Notes: generated by a model from the letters alone, not told the origin. DNA of 64,000 bases from Cycas panzhihuaensis (GCA_023213395.1 CM041465.1:204793741-204857740); one strand, 5' to 3'; counted from the first letter of the stretch, positions 48,601 to 60,670 are shown. Numbers and translations are program-made.

Positions 48601-49864
48601 TGTCAGGCAATATGGCACTCAGGTTAAGGATTATTGGACCGGAAGTAGAAAATACAAGCGATGGAAGCCTCTGGAGGAAATTCAAGGAGAAAGACTGCAA
48701 GAAGGCCTAAATAAGGTAAAAAAGATCCTTCGTAAGAATTATATACCCAAAATAACTTCGCCGGATACGGTTGTGTGGCCTTTAGGCCCGTCTGGGGATT
48801 ACACAGTAAAACAAGGATATCATTTCCTTTGTTTAACCAGAGGTGATCAGAGAAATCCAACCCTGGAAGGGGTTTGGAAGCTCCCTATTATTCCCAAGAT
48901 AGTAATTTTCTGGTGGACCTGCCTCAAGAACAAAATCCTCACTTTGGATAACCTGAAGAAGAGAGGTATTGAGCTAGCAAATAGATGCATCTTATGCTGT
49001 TCTGAGGAAGAATCTATGGACCACATTTTCATTGGGTGCGCATACACCAGAGAGGTTTGGAGGATGGTTCTCAGGAAATTTGAGGTATGCTGGACATTTT
49101 CAAAAGGGACTTTCGATTTATGGCTTGGCTTAGCCCTTTAGAAGCGAGAACCACAATGCATCTCGAACGTGGCGCTCCGATGTGGCTTGGAACATATGGA
49201 AAGAAAGGAATCGGCGTATTTTCCAGGATCACCAGATGGATCAGATAGCCATCTTCAACAGAATATCCTTGGATATTAAGGAAAACGCTAGTAATGTGAA
49301 GGAAAACGATTTCTACAGAGAGGCAGGATTCTTAGTAAATGGGGATATCTCCTGCTTTTGAAGCTGAGGACCGACGTAGTTGGCAGCCTCCTGAGGAGAC
49401 ATGGAGCAAAGTTAATTTTGATGGGGCTGCAAAAGGGAATCCTGGGAAGGCTGGGGCGGGTATCTCAGGATAGCTCGGCTCCCCATCCGGCATTCGCAGA
49501 TTACTATGAATGTCAGACAAACCACTATGCGGAAATGCAAGCCATGTTCAAGGTGCTCAACCTGGCAGTTAAAGAGAACCTTCAGCGTCTGGTATTAGAG
49601 GGGGATTCAGAGGTGGTGATAAAGACTTTAAAAGGTGAGGATCTCCCAGATTGGAGATTCCAGGCCCTTTTCAATGATGCCAAAGAGCTCATGAAGGGAC
49701 TGGTTGAAGTCCGCATAAGGCATACTTACAGAGAAGGAAACAAACCAGCTGATTTCTTGGCAAATTGGGGGGCAAGGCATCAGGAAGGTCAAGTGTGGAA
49801 GAGTGATTTCCCTAGGGATCTTATGGTTCTGATAGAGAAGGATATGATTCATAGCAATGCCTAG
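45698..49864 (+). pseudogene. LINE ORF2: endonuclease, reverse transcriptase, zf-RVT, RNase H
   Basis: ATG 45698 reads MRILTWNIRGLN. The APE endonuclease shows LQETKL, NVYAP, LLAGDFNS and SSDHSP. The RT (about 47045-48000) shows PSPDGFPPGFF, DFRPISLCN, KIDLSKAFDRV, GLRQGDPLSPFLF and the catalytic FVDD at 47778-47789. A zinc-binding zf-RVT region (CILCCSEEESMDH) lies near 48990-49030. RNase H follows, with VNFDGAAKGNPGKAG near 49410-49455, HYAEMQA, LEGDSEVV and KPADFLA. The frame is kept throughout except for two compensating shifts near 49140 and 49470. Nonsense codons sit at 46250, 46556, 47000, 48449 and 49139. The one at 46250 replaces the Trp of FTWSN. ORF2 nicks the target and copies the RNA there. 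Confidence 0.93.
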
Positions 49865-50012
49865 TGGGGCTTGTCCCACAGAGATAGCTCGCCTAGATCG
49901 GGGTTGTCACGGTCAAATATCTCTTGGTAGCTCAAGGCTCCCTGATGTATTAGGTTATGGGACCCTGTTCAAACCCACTATAAATTCATTTTATCTTACC
50001 AAAAAAAAAAAA
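49865..50012 (+). other. LINE 3' UTR and poly(A)
   Basis: A short 3' UTR of about 136 bp is followed by 12 A. The plant L1 hallmark of a poly(A) end plus target duplication is present. Confidence 0.88.
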
Positions 50013-50026
50013 GAAGAGTTGTACAA

Positions 50027-50626
50027 ACTTCACATGAAAGAAAATGAAGAAGTAGAAGAATTCGTGTATAAAATCATCACTGTGAGAAATAATCTCCTGA
50101 GTGCTGGAGGCATAATATCTGAACAAGATCTTGTAGAAATCAGAAGAAGGTCGCCAAAATCATTTGATACCATTGTCAACACTATCACTGATAGTGATAG
50201 GTTAGATAAATTAACTCTTGATGAATTGACAGGTCTGCTACTAAGACAGGAACAGAGAAACAAAAGATATGAAAACACGACAGAGTTAGAAGATGCATTT
50301 GCATCCAGATTGAATCTCGGGCCAAGAGGAAGACAACAATTTCGTGCACCAAGCAGAATGTTAGATTCCAAAGGACGAGGACGCTGGTCAAACTCCAGAG
50401 GACGAGGACGCAGCAGAGAGAATAGAATATGTTACAACTGTGGATGAACTGCACACTTCGCCAGCAATTGCAGAATCTTCGACATATGCTGCTACTGCAG
50501 ACAAAGTGGACATTATCCTTATCAGTGTCCACAAAGACGAAGTGAAATTTATAAAGGAAAATGACCTATTGGCGGATATAGCAAAGAAAAGGATGAAGAA
50601 GAAGAGGAGACGGCCTTCATCACAGC
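50027..50626 (+). pseudogene. Copia F gag, C-terminal part with two zinc knuckles
   Basis: It resumes the gag after the LINE (LHMKENEEVEEFVYKI). The frame is open to 50447 through LDELTGLLLRQEQRNKRYE and an RG-rich stretch (RGRGRSRE). Then a first knuckle, CYNCG-x-TAHFASNC, has one stop in place of Arg (CGA to TGA), and a second is CCYCRQSGHYPYQC. Both have the C-x2-C-x4-H-x4-C pattern. Two knuckles instead of the usual one is a family trait, also seen in decayed form in B and D. Confidence 0.85.
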
Positions 50627-50627
50627 A

Positions 50628-53600
50628 TTGGTTATAGGAATGAAAGACAAAGACATATGGTACATAGATTCAGGAGCCTCTAAACACATGACAAGTCGGG
50701 AAGATTGGTTTCAAACCATGAATCCGTACAATATGGACAAGTCAGTGGAGCTAGGTGACAAGTACTCCCTTAACATAAAAGGGATTGGAATCATTTTAGT
50801 AAACCTAAATGGAAATGAAAGAAAAATTGGAAATGTTCTCTTTGTACCAGACCTGAAGATGAATCTCCTCTCTGTCTCCCAATTGAGCAAAAAGGGGTTG
50901 AAGACCATTTTTGATGAAGAAGGGAATTGCCACATTTTGGATATGAAAAAAGATGGGAAAATTGTTGGAAAAGGGGTCAGATGCAATGACCTTTACAAAC
51001 TTCTGTCAAATCTTGTACTTCCTTATTTGGAAGAAAAAGCTTGTACTGCTCTTAAATCTAATAATAAAGTATGGCATTTAAGGTATGGACATCTCTCAAT
51101 TGACACACTTAAACAGATGGAAAAGTCAGAAATGGTAAATGGTTTACCTAATATTTCCTCAGATACATTTGTTTGTAAAGGTTGTCAACTTGAAAAATAG
51201 CATAGACTTCCTTTTAAGGAAAGCACTTGGAAATCTCAGTCTAAATTAGAACTGATACACACAGACATCTGTGGTCCAATTTCACCTCTGTCAATTAATG
51301 GACGCAGATACTTCTTAACTTTCATTGATGACTTCACCCTAAAGGTATGGGTATATTTCTTGCATAATAAGTCAGAAGTCTTTGAAACATTTAAAGAATT
51401 TAAGGCAGAAGTTGAGTTAGAATCGGGAATGAAAATCAAATGCATCAGGTCAGATGGAGGAGGAGAATATATGTCAAAAGAGTTTCTAAATTACTGCAAA
51501 TATAGAGGAATTCATAGACAAGTTACAACTCCTTATACTCCTCAGTCAAATGGAGTAGCTGAAAGAAAGAATATAACTTTGATGGAAATGGCTCGAAACA
51601 TGATGTATGGGACAAAAATATCCAAGACATACTGGGCAGAAGTAGTCAGCACAACATGCTATTTGATAAACAGAAGTCCAACCCGGACATTGAAGAATGT
51701 CACTCCAGAAGAAGCTTAGACAGGGTAGAAACCCGATGTAAGTTTTCTCAAAGTTTTTGGCAGTCAAGCATTTGTGCATATTCCTGATAAAAGGAGGTCC
51801 AAATTAGATGCAAAAAGCATAGAATGTGTCTTGATAGGATATAGTAAAAATTCAAAGGCATATAAGTGCATAGATCTAAGAACAAATAGAATCTATGTGA
51901 GTAGAGATGTCGTCTTTAATGAAGATAGCTCAGATGAATCCTCACAAATTAAAGTAATAGAAAATGAAAAGGAACTAGAAACTGCCGGACACAGAATAAT
52001 GCAAGAAGATGAGCAAGAAAGTCAGTCAGAAATTACTTCAGAAAACCAAGAAACTGAAAAAGGAAATGATTCAGAAATCACTTCAGAAGAAGGACAAGCT
52101 AATTCATCGACATCAACCGGTCAGGGAGACACCATTGAAAAAGAAGATTCATCATCATCAACTGGTCAGGGAGACACCGTCGAAAAAGAAGGTCCATGTA
52201 AATGTAAAAAGTTGCCAAAATGGTATATCAAAACTGTTGAAGAAGGAAATATATTAGAACAGAAAACCCAGGGGCAAAGGACGAAAGCCCTTCTAAGTAA
52301 GGTTGAACCACAGAATTTTGAAGAAGCAAAAGATCATCCAGAATGGAGAGAAGCAATGGACAATGAAATAAATTCAATCAAGAAAAATCAAACATGGGAA
52401 TTAGTAGAACTACCTGCTAATAAATCCACTATAAACTGCAAATGGGTTTACAAAACAAAGAAAGGAGTCGATGGCAAAATTGAGAAACACAAGGCAAGGT
52501 TAGTTGCAAAGGGATACACCCAAACTGCAGGCGTAGATTTTGATGAGACCTTCTCTCCAGTAGCAAAGATGAACACAGTAAGGACAGTAATAGCCTTGGC
52601 TGCTGCCCAAGGTTAGGGAATCTCTCATATGGACGTAAAGAGTGCCTTCCTAAACAGTGAACTAGAAGAAGAGGTTTATATGCAACAACCAGAAGGATAT
52701 GCCGAATAGGGAAAGGAGAGTCTAGTCTGCAAATTGAAAAAGGCCTTATATGGTCTAAAACAAGCACCGCGTGCCTGGTATGCAAAATTAGACCACTTTC
52801 TTGAAGAAAATAAGTTTATTCGGTGTAACTCAGACTCCAGTCTGTACATAAGGAAAACGAACAACAAGGTAACAATAATTGTTGTTTATGTAGATGATAT
52901 GCTTCTTCTTTGAATGATGTAGAAGGAATTAAGTGGATCAAAAGTCAACTTCAACAGAAATTTAAAATGATAGACTTGGGTTCACTAAGTTATTACTTGG
53001 GGCTGGAGATAGGTCAACACCAAAACTACATAACTTTGTCCCAAAGTAACTACATCAAAATCGCTTGTTCGATTTCGGATGGAGAATTGCAATCCATGCA
53101 CAACTCCCATGGAAACAAATTGTGATCTAATGGTAGAAAGTATGGAAAAAGATGATGATGTTACTTTATACGCACAAATGATTGGAAGTCTCGATTTATC
53201 CGACCGCCACCAGTTCGACATATCCTACTCAAGAGGACTAATATCAAGATATATGCGTAATCCAAAGTTGAGACATCGGCAAGCCAAAAAGAATTCTCGA
53301 GATATCTCAAAGGAACAAATGATCTCAAATTAGTATATTTAAAGGCATCCAATCAAAATAACAGGTACCGCGATTACTGGCCGGGTGGTGACAAAGAACA
53401 AAGGAAATCCACAAGTGGATTTTGCTTTTCTTAGAGCTTCAAAGAATCTCATGGTGCAAGAAGAAATAAGCAACAAGAGCTCTCTCCTCTGTATGTAATA
53501 TAAAGCAACCACATCAAGAACCTCCTCAAGCCATCCGTTAAGACAACTCTTATTTGACTTGAATCAACAACAGAAAGGAGCAACTTCTCTAAAATGTAAC

Positions 53601-53825
53601 AACCAAAGTGCCATCAAGCTGACCAAAAATCCAATTCTACATGCAAGAACAAAACATATTGAAGTTCATCATCACTTTATAAGAGAAAAAGTACAAAATA
53701 AAGAGATAGACTTGGAATACTGTCCGACATCTGAACAGGTTGTAGATCTTCTGACAAAAGCTCTTGGGAGAGAAAGACTCAGGTATTTGAGAGACAAGAT
53801 AGGACTTTTAGAGATAAAACATTAA
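50628..53825 (+). pseudogene. Copia F pol: protease, integrase, RT, RNase H
   Basis: The protease is intact at YIDSGASKHMT (from 50659). The pre-integrase region has VWHLRYGHLS and FVCKGCQLEK, then a stop (CAG to TAG). The integrase core has HTDICGP, FIDDF and RSDGGGEYMSKEF, so the catalytic D, D and E are present. The 51774-52616 segment holds the integrase end, an acidic spacer with repeated SSTGQGDT units, and the RT start (WVYKTKKG, FDETFSPVAKMNTVRT). The RT has GLKQAPRAWYAK and the YVDDM box near 52888-52902, followed by a small frameshift. RNase H is broken near 53380-53560 but its end, 53559-53825, is open (ALGRERLRYLRD). Confidence 0.92.
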
Positions 53826-53832
53826 GAGGGGG
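53822..53832 (+). promoter_or_regulatory. Polypurine tract of copia F
   Basis: TTAAGAGGGGG ends at the 3' LTR start and overlaps the end of the RNase H frame. Confidence 0.9.
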
Positions 53833-54047
53833 TGTTAAAATATAATGTTTTATCTAGGATAGAAAAGGGGGTCATGTTAGACCCACCCTTAATGTACTCA
53901 TAAGATCATGCCACTTGGCAGTATCTAAGTGATCGGTTATATTAGTGGTTGTAACCATCACATCACTGTTGTATACTTAAGCAGATTAAATCTCAATAGA
54001 CAAATGTACATTCTTTCCTCTGTCTGATTTCGCTCTGTTTTTCAACA
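53833..54047 (+). repeat. 3' LTR of copia F
   Basis: TGTTAAAATATAATG to TTTTTCAACA, 215 bp, followed by ACTAC. Compared by eye with the 5' LTR it has about 11 differences, all transitions. Confidence 0.96.
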
Positions 54048-54052
54048 ACTAC

Positions 54053-55810
54053 ACCCTTACTAAGGACTTACCCAAGCTAACTAAAGGATTAACATATTAC
54101 AAGGCACGATATTCTAATAATTTCTTGGCAAAAGTAGTAAGATAGGATTTAAACTCTATAGATACTTAAGGCATACCTAAGGATCTTAAGGAACAATGTT
54201 GGATTGATGAAATACTTCGATGACATCACCTTGTTTAAAAATCCTAATATGATAAAAGTTGTAATCCTAGATGGTCAATGAACAACATGCATGGACAAAA
54301 GTAGGAAGCAACATTAAGGTTTTACCAAATCTTAATTTACCATGTGTATTTATGTAATAAAAATAAAAACATTTGTTACCTCATATATATATATATATAT
54401 ATATATAATTTTATTTTAACAATTCCCACCTAATCCTCTACAAAAGTTGGCTTGAAATCGAAATGAAAATACATACTAAAACCTTAATATATCTATCTAT
54501 TAATATAGTGAAATGAAAAAAAAAATCATTATTAAATTTAATGGTTTTTAGGCCAAATAAATTTGAAATAAAATAACATGTAAATGCAATGAATTTACTT
54601 CCTTCTAGTTCATTTTATCTAATAAAAAATGAAATGTGAACGCTATTAATCCTTTTCTTAATCTACCTACATATTAATGCTAATAAAAATCTCATTTTCT
54701 CTACTTATATGCCAGCTAGTAAATGGCCTACTTGTGCCATATATAAGGATGACCAAATGAGTATAATCATCTCAAAATATAATATGTTTTTAGGCCCTCA
54801 AGCTATGACTTTGAATAAGTGTCAATATTAGGTAAGTAATAACTTTAAATTGTAGCCTTTGTTTATGCATATACAATAATGATACCCTCAAAGTTTACTT
54901 TTATTCCTTAAAATGTAATTTTGAAGATGTGTATGTGCAAGTATTCATTGACTTAAATATTAATTAAATATTTGCTCAAATATGAAGTGTCGTTATATTT
55001 AATTTTTCATGAAATGACACCTTTTAAGACATCAAAAAATACAAACCCCATTTTCACATGACAAATGACAAATTTTCTTCATAAAGATCTTGTGCATTAA
55101 CATCAATAACATTTGAACCATAACACTTTATTTAAATGATTTAAAGGTTGATATAATATGTATCAAAATAATATATTAATCATTTATCATAAATCACACT
55201 TAATTGTTATTTTTCTCCTTATTTTAATGTATGTTTTATTCATTCAAATGTTTACAAAAATGCAAAGCCTAATGTTATTTACTATCCATCAAAAGCATAT
55301 TAAAAAAATAAGCACTTTATGAATGTAAATCATTTAAAGCTCACATATATACATGTATAAAGTTATTGGCATTTACCAGAAAGTACATTTTTAAAAAAAT
55401 GATTATCCTAAGATGGGTATATAGGCAAACTCAAAGAGACTCAAACCCATGACCTATTTAACCATAAACAACTTAACAGTTTCCTACATAACCTATATGC
55501 ATTCATCAATAAATAATAATAAACATAAAGTTTTTATATGAAATGATAAAACTTATGTCATTAAACTTATAAATAAGAGTATTGTTCTTATTATAATAAG
55601 ATTATAACTCATTTACAATTGGGCAACTTGATTATATAAAAAAGGGCATCTCTACTAATTGATAAAATCAATGTGTAAAGGAAACATATTGGACATCACA
55701 CAGATGCTAAAATTATATGGTATAAGTTAATGTTTTGAAAAGTGAATATTTACATATATGTAATGAATGGATTGCAAGTATAAGATACCACTATACTTAA
55801 CTTCCTATGA
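54053..55810 (-). repeat. Right copy of the LTR-like repeat, second part
   Basis: It resumes the match to the left copy (about 8900-10940) directly after the F duplication. A stretch of about 170 bp present in the left copy near 10205-10375 is missing near 55345. The similarity fades at about 55808, where the left copy ends CTTAAGATCACA but this one reads CTATGAGTG. An (AT)n tract at 54383-54407 is a local expansion. Confidence 0.72.
54383..54407. repeat. (AT)n microsatellite
   Basis: About 12 AT units inside the LTR-like repeat, absent from the left copy. Confidence 0.9.
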
Positions 55811-56319
55811 GTGTTTCAGCTATTAAAAGTGAGAATAAAACTAATGATAATCATGGATCATCAAAATAATAGAACCAAAAATATATATATATTTATTCCT
55901 ATAAATATTTAGATGAATGGAATATTAAAATTGAAAATGCAATATAGAGTGGAGTAGTTAAACATATACAACTCAAGCCATATTCAAAATACACTTATGA
56001 AATAACATTATATTAATCCTGAAATAGGTTAATGTCACAAGGTCATTACATTAGCTGATTATTTCTAAAAAGAGTCTTAAGTGAACTTTAAATTAGATCA
56101 CTTAAGTGAAATGCACTTTCATATGCATTATATGTAATTTCATTTCACTTAACTCTAATGCTCCCTCTCTTAATATAAAAGTAAAAGCTCAGTGGAGGAG
56201 GCTCATTCTTACCTCTCCATTTTGTTAGAGCTACTCTCTTTCTCTCAAGTCTTTCTTGCTCCCATGTTTGCCTTTGTATTTAGTATATGGAGATGAAAGA
56301 TAGATCCACTCTTTTCATT
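55811..56319 (+). repeat. Probable 5' LTR of copia H (left boundary unknown)
   Basis: The sequence before a primer-site-like motif at 56320 should be an LTR. No partner LTR exists in the window because H is cut off, so the left boundary cannot be set. Confidence 0.35.
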
Positions 56320-56331
56320 TAGTATCAGAAC
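56320..56331 (+). promoter_or_regulatory. Primer-binding-site-like motif of copia H
   Basis: TAGTATCAGAAC differs from TGGTATCAGAGC by two G-to-A transitions. It lies 1.9 kb upstream of a copia gag in the same orientation. Confidence 0.5.
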
Positions 56332-58245
56332 TTTCTTCCTTCATATTCCTCACTTACACTTGTAATAGAGCCATCACTTCCTTCTCCCCTATAATCCATG
56401 TGGTGAAGGAGATTGTGAAAGTGGATTTAGAAATATTTTCAAGTTTTTATCATAGTATATTTAGTATTATTTGCTTTGTCATTTATGCTATCTTATTCTT
56501 TTTTTCTTTCCCTTCTTTTTGTCTATTTAACAAGGGGAAATGTTGTTGAAACTTTTCTAGCTTTTAGAAGAATGATTGTAAGGAGAGGTTCTACCCAGTT
56601 ATTTTAAAGAATTTAGAGCCATTTAAAACATCCATCACTATATACTCTGACCTTGCCCATATTGTGATCCTGGTGATCAAAAAATGATGGAAATTTCATA
56701 TGCTATCATGTGTTAATGAGATATTAGCAAGTTAAAATTTCTGTGGAAATTAAATTTACTTACTAAACTTCATAGACCTATAAAATCTTTTACAGAGCTC
56801 TAATTAACATGATTCTAATTACTAAAGATGAAGCTCTAAGTCTAGTTTCCAACACAAAAATTAGCACCAATTTTTTTGCCATATGAGAAAGTTATTATTA
56901 TTTTAGTGAATAGTAGTTATTTTTAGTAAGAATTTTAGAAAAATATATTTTGCCAACTTTGTGAGACTACTAAAAAAATTTCAGAACTTATTTGGACCTA
57001 ATTCTAGTTTCTAAAGATGATGCTCTGAGTCTAATTTACAACACAAAAACCAGCATTCAATTTTGTTATCGTGGGAGAAAGTTGTTGTTGTTTTAATGAA
57101 GACTTTTTTTTTTTTTTTAGTATTTAAAAAATAAATAAAAATTTTATCTTCCTTCTTTTTATAAGGCTTAAAATCCCATTATAAAAGTGAGTAAAAAAAC
57201 ACATGGATTAGAACACTTATCAACATTAAATTTTAATACTCCAAAATCACTTCAAGCAAGAACTCTAAAAATACTCCAAGCAAGTATTCTATTTTTAGTT
57301 ATATGTACATTTAATGTGAATTCGATAATATTTTCACTCTCCCTAAAAGGAACGCATCACGTATGTTATTTTCTACCATCTTGTACCTATTCACATACTC
57401 ACTAAGGTTGAGATACCTTGGTTGATAGAATGTCATGCTATAAAGGAGGTGTGGGTTTCAAGTTAGAACTAAACTAAACTAGAATATTGGTGAGGTTTGA
57501 TTAGCCATACCATCATGCCTCAATTAGGGATCATCTTGATAACCAACTGAGAAAACTGAAACTTTAATATAAGATTAAAATATACCTAATCCAGTATCTG
57601 TCATAGCCATGGGTATGCACGTACCACTCTTTAAAGAAGATATATAGCTGCTCATTGGTGAATTGGGTGAGGATTGGAAGAACTTGGGCTCCATTATGAC
57701 TTAGATTTTATGACCAAGTACAATTACAAGTATCATGGGTGAAAGCCAACTTAATTATACTAGAAGCCTAGGCATCCCTTCAATAACCTGAACTATATAT
57801 TGGACATAAGTTAGAGGTTATTGGGTTGATTATATATCCTATATTTGAGTTTCACGTTATGTATACCCAATGATGTCAACTTCCATATTGGTCTACAATC
57901 TTGTATATTGATCGCTTACTTATTTGTAAAAAGTGATCCATAGTGTAATCATAATTATAGTACTTCTCATATTCCTGCTACGTCAGGTTAATATTTGCCA
58001 TAAATGTTAGTGGCCAATTTTCATCATAGTACTTCTCATATTCCTGCTGTGTCAAGTTAATATTTATTACAAGTGTTGGTGACTTTTCTCTAAGTTGCTC
58101 CCTTCATCTTTGAGCAACCATTCTTACTTCTTCTTCCTTCTATTACATTACTTCATTGCATCTTCTATTTATAAATAGTGATTGGTCATTTATTGCCATC
58201 ACTTTTATACTCCCTTGTTTATTTCTTCCCTTATCAAAAGACACC
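56332..58245 (+). other. Leader of copia H with two internal duplications
   Basis: No coding signal is recognised. A block of about 100 bp occurs twice (56812-56915 and 57000-57100; shared core CTAAAGATGA, then CTCTRAGTCTA and CAACACAAAAA). A 69-bp tandem duplication runs from 57958 to about 58095 (unit start TAGTACTTCTCATATTCCTG). The frame 57187-57405 has no domain. Confidence 0.55.
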
Positions 58246-60670
58246 ATGTCTTCGTAGTTTAAGTAAAATGTGAATTACATTTTTAAAAGGAAAGAAAATT
58301 GGGACATGTGGTTCATTGGTGTCAGAAATGTTGCAAAGTATGAAGGTATTTGGAGAGATCACTTGCAACCTACACCATTTGTTGTAGTTACAACTACCAT
58401 AACTGCTTCTAGAGGAGGTGCTCGGTGCTCCAACTGCTCCCAATGAAGCTACAGCTAAATGCCAATGGGAACTTAATGATGATAAAATCTGTGCAAGGAT
58501 ACTTCTTATCACTGATTATTCCTTGCATAATCTCATTGATAAAGTTGTACATGATACAACATGGAAAGTTCTTAAAGTTCTTAAGAATAACTTTGACACT
58601 AAATTAGACTTAGAATTTATTCATTTAGTATCAAAGATAAACAAATTAAAAATGCAAAAAGGATATGCAAGTGAGATAATCAATCTCCTTCGTCCAATCA
58701 AGCAAGCCATTGATAAAGATTTCAAAACTTAATGCATTACATGGGCTTTCATGATTCAGTCATATCTCCATATCCCAGATTACAAAAATCTATTGGGAAG
58801 TCTTCAATCTAGCAGCACTTTGAGCAAATTTCTAAACTTTGAGGTCAAGGTCGATAAGTTCATTAAATTTGGTAAGACCTTTGATACCAACTTTGCCACT
58901 ACATATGATCCAACTGATGCTACTTTCAAAGTGGAAGAAGATCTTTTTTATACCAAAAATCAAGGTCAATACTCTCGCATAGGTGGTAGTTCTCATGGAA
59001 GAGGTAGAGGTAGACAATAAGGATAACATCCTCTTGGTCAACAGGCTCCTCAACTCTAACAAAAATAGTCTAAGACCAAGGCTAAAATAATCAACCTGGA
59101 CTAAGATCCAGTAATCAGAGATAATCTAACCAACCCAATACTTCTTATGGGACTAGAAATCAAATAATTGTGTACCAAAGGTGTAATAGAAATAGACATT
59201 ATACCAAAAATTACAGAGCTGCCACCAACAAACTACCAAGCTATTAACAGCATATGCTATACATTATGTTGATAATACTTCTTTTGAAGATGCTTTTTAT
59301 GGAACATAATTTGCTCATGCACACCTTCAAAGAATTGGGACCACTTCATCAAATGTTATTGATAGATCCACTAAGTATATTAAGGCTCATTGTGGCTATG
59401 CTTATTCACTTTTGTCTTCACCACTTAGAGATGCAAATAGTGCCACCTCAAATACTTCATCTTAGATCATGAATACTGGAGCAACACAACATATGACTTA
59501 TCATCGCTAGTTCTTTCAAGATTTTGACTCTGAAGTTTGTGGTATTGTATACGAGGCTGACAAATCATCTCAGCTAGTCAAAGGACTTAGAACTATTTGC
59601 CTGAAACTCCTAAGCCTTCCAGATTTTACCCTTGTTGAGGTTTTATATATTCTTACTCAAAAGCAGAACTTGCTCTCCCTATCCACCCTTGCCTCTCATG
59701 GATTTGATTTGAGTGTAGCTGTAAATAATCAAACTCTATGTGTCATTCACCCTCCTTTAAATATTGTGGTTATGACCAGAATTCTTGATGGAAATTTTTT
59801 TCGCTTAACTAGCTCACCATCCTCTAAAGCTAACTATGTTGATGATGACTCTACTTTTACCACAACCCTAACTCCTCAAGAGTTATCATAAGTAGTCCTA
59901 TGGCATACTCATATGTGCCATATCAAAATTGATTATTTAAGAGAACTACATACCACTCTTCGTAGTATTCCTAGGCTCTCCTCCAAGCCCTTCAAATGTG
60001 AAGTATGTATTATTGTCAAATCTCAAAGATAACCCTTTTTTCATAGCCAGTGGAAATCTAGCTAACTTTTGTAGCTTGTACACTCAGATATATGTGGTCT
60101 TATATCCATCCCTTCTCTTAAACAGAAGTGGTACTATATTACTTTCATTGATAATTTTACTAAGCAAGTATGGGTTACTTTTCTTGTAAAGAAAGATGAA
60201 GCCTTTTCTATGTTTTAAGCTTTCAAGGCTCGCATGAAAAATGAATCTAGATTCAAGATCAGGATACTTAGGACTGATAACGATGATGAGTACACCTCTA
60301 ATAAGTTTAAATCATACCTATGTCAACATGGAATCAAACATCAGACTATTGTTAGAGGTACACCCCAGCAAAATGAAGTTACTAAGTGCATGAATAGGAC
60401 CATCATGGCTCATGCTATGTTGGTATATAAGAATATCCTTATCTATCTTTGGGCTAAGAATATCTAGACTATAGTGTATTGCATCAACATTGTTAGTCCC
60501 TCTAAGCTTTACCCCTCTCCACATGAAATATAGTATGGACAAACCCCCTCTATCTCCCATTTCAAAATTTTTGGCTCTACTTGTTATGCTCACATTTTGG
60601 AGGAACACAAAAACAAGCTCCAAGATAGAGCCCTCAAAGGCATCTTTGTCGAATACCATTTATCGGGTAC
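58246..60670 (+). pseudogene. Copia H: gag, protease, integrase; truncated before RT
   Basis: Gag begins at ATG 58246 and includes ENWDMWFIGVRNVAKYEGIW and an RGRGRGRQ end near 59000. The protease reads MNTGATQHMTYH near 59470 (DTGA form with Asp changed to Asn). LLSLSTLASHGFDL follows near 59670. The pre-integrase zinc region has LWHTHMCHI and CEVC. The integrase core has HSDICG, FIDNFTKQVWV and RTDNDDEYTSNKF (about 60080-60310), so the D, D and E are present. Similarity stops near 60665 in the integrase C-terminal part, and no RT, RNase H or 3' LTR follows. It belongs to a different copia family from B/D/F, with DTGA instead of DSGA. Confidence 0.85.

Larger units (their letters stand above)
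44160..50012 (+). mobile_element. L1-type LINE with RNase H, inserted in copia F gag
   Basis: About 5.85 kb, with a 14-bp target duplication (44146-44159 and 50013-50026) and a 3' A-run at 50001-50012. ORF1 (44360-45580) and ORF2 (45698-49864) are both recognisable. Visibly higher GC than the surrounding copia and host DNA suggests a more recent arrival. Since both ORFs contain only a handful of stops, the copy is dead but young relative to the others. It seems complete or nearly so, with a 5' UTR of about 200 bp. Confidence 0.95.
42957..54047 (+). mobile_element. Copia retrotransposon F, split by a LINE
   Basis: The 215-bp LTRs (42957-43171 and 53833-54047) are flanked by a perfect ACTAC duplication (42952-42956 and 54048-54052). 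Without the LINE, F is about 5.2 kb, with primer site, gag with two zinc knuckles, protease, integrase, RT, RNase H and purine tract. It is the best preserved member of the B/D/F family. Stops are few and mostly explained by single transitions; a few short frameshifts occur in RT and RNase H. LTRs differ at about 11 of 215 sites. Confidence 0.96.

Noticed and set aside
45013-49879. Minus-strand open frames within the LINE
   Set aside because: They are antisense shadows of ORF1 and ORF2; the plus strand carries all recognisable domains.
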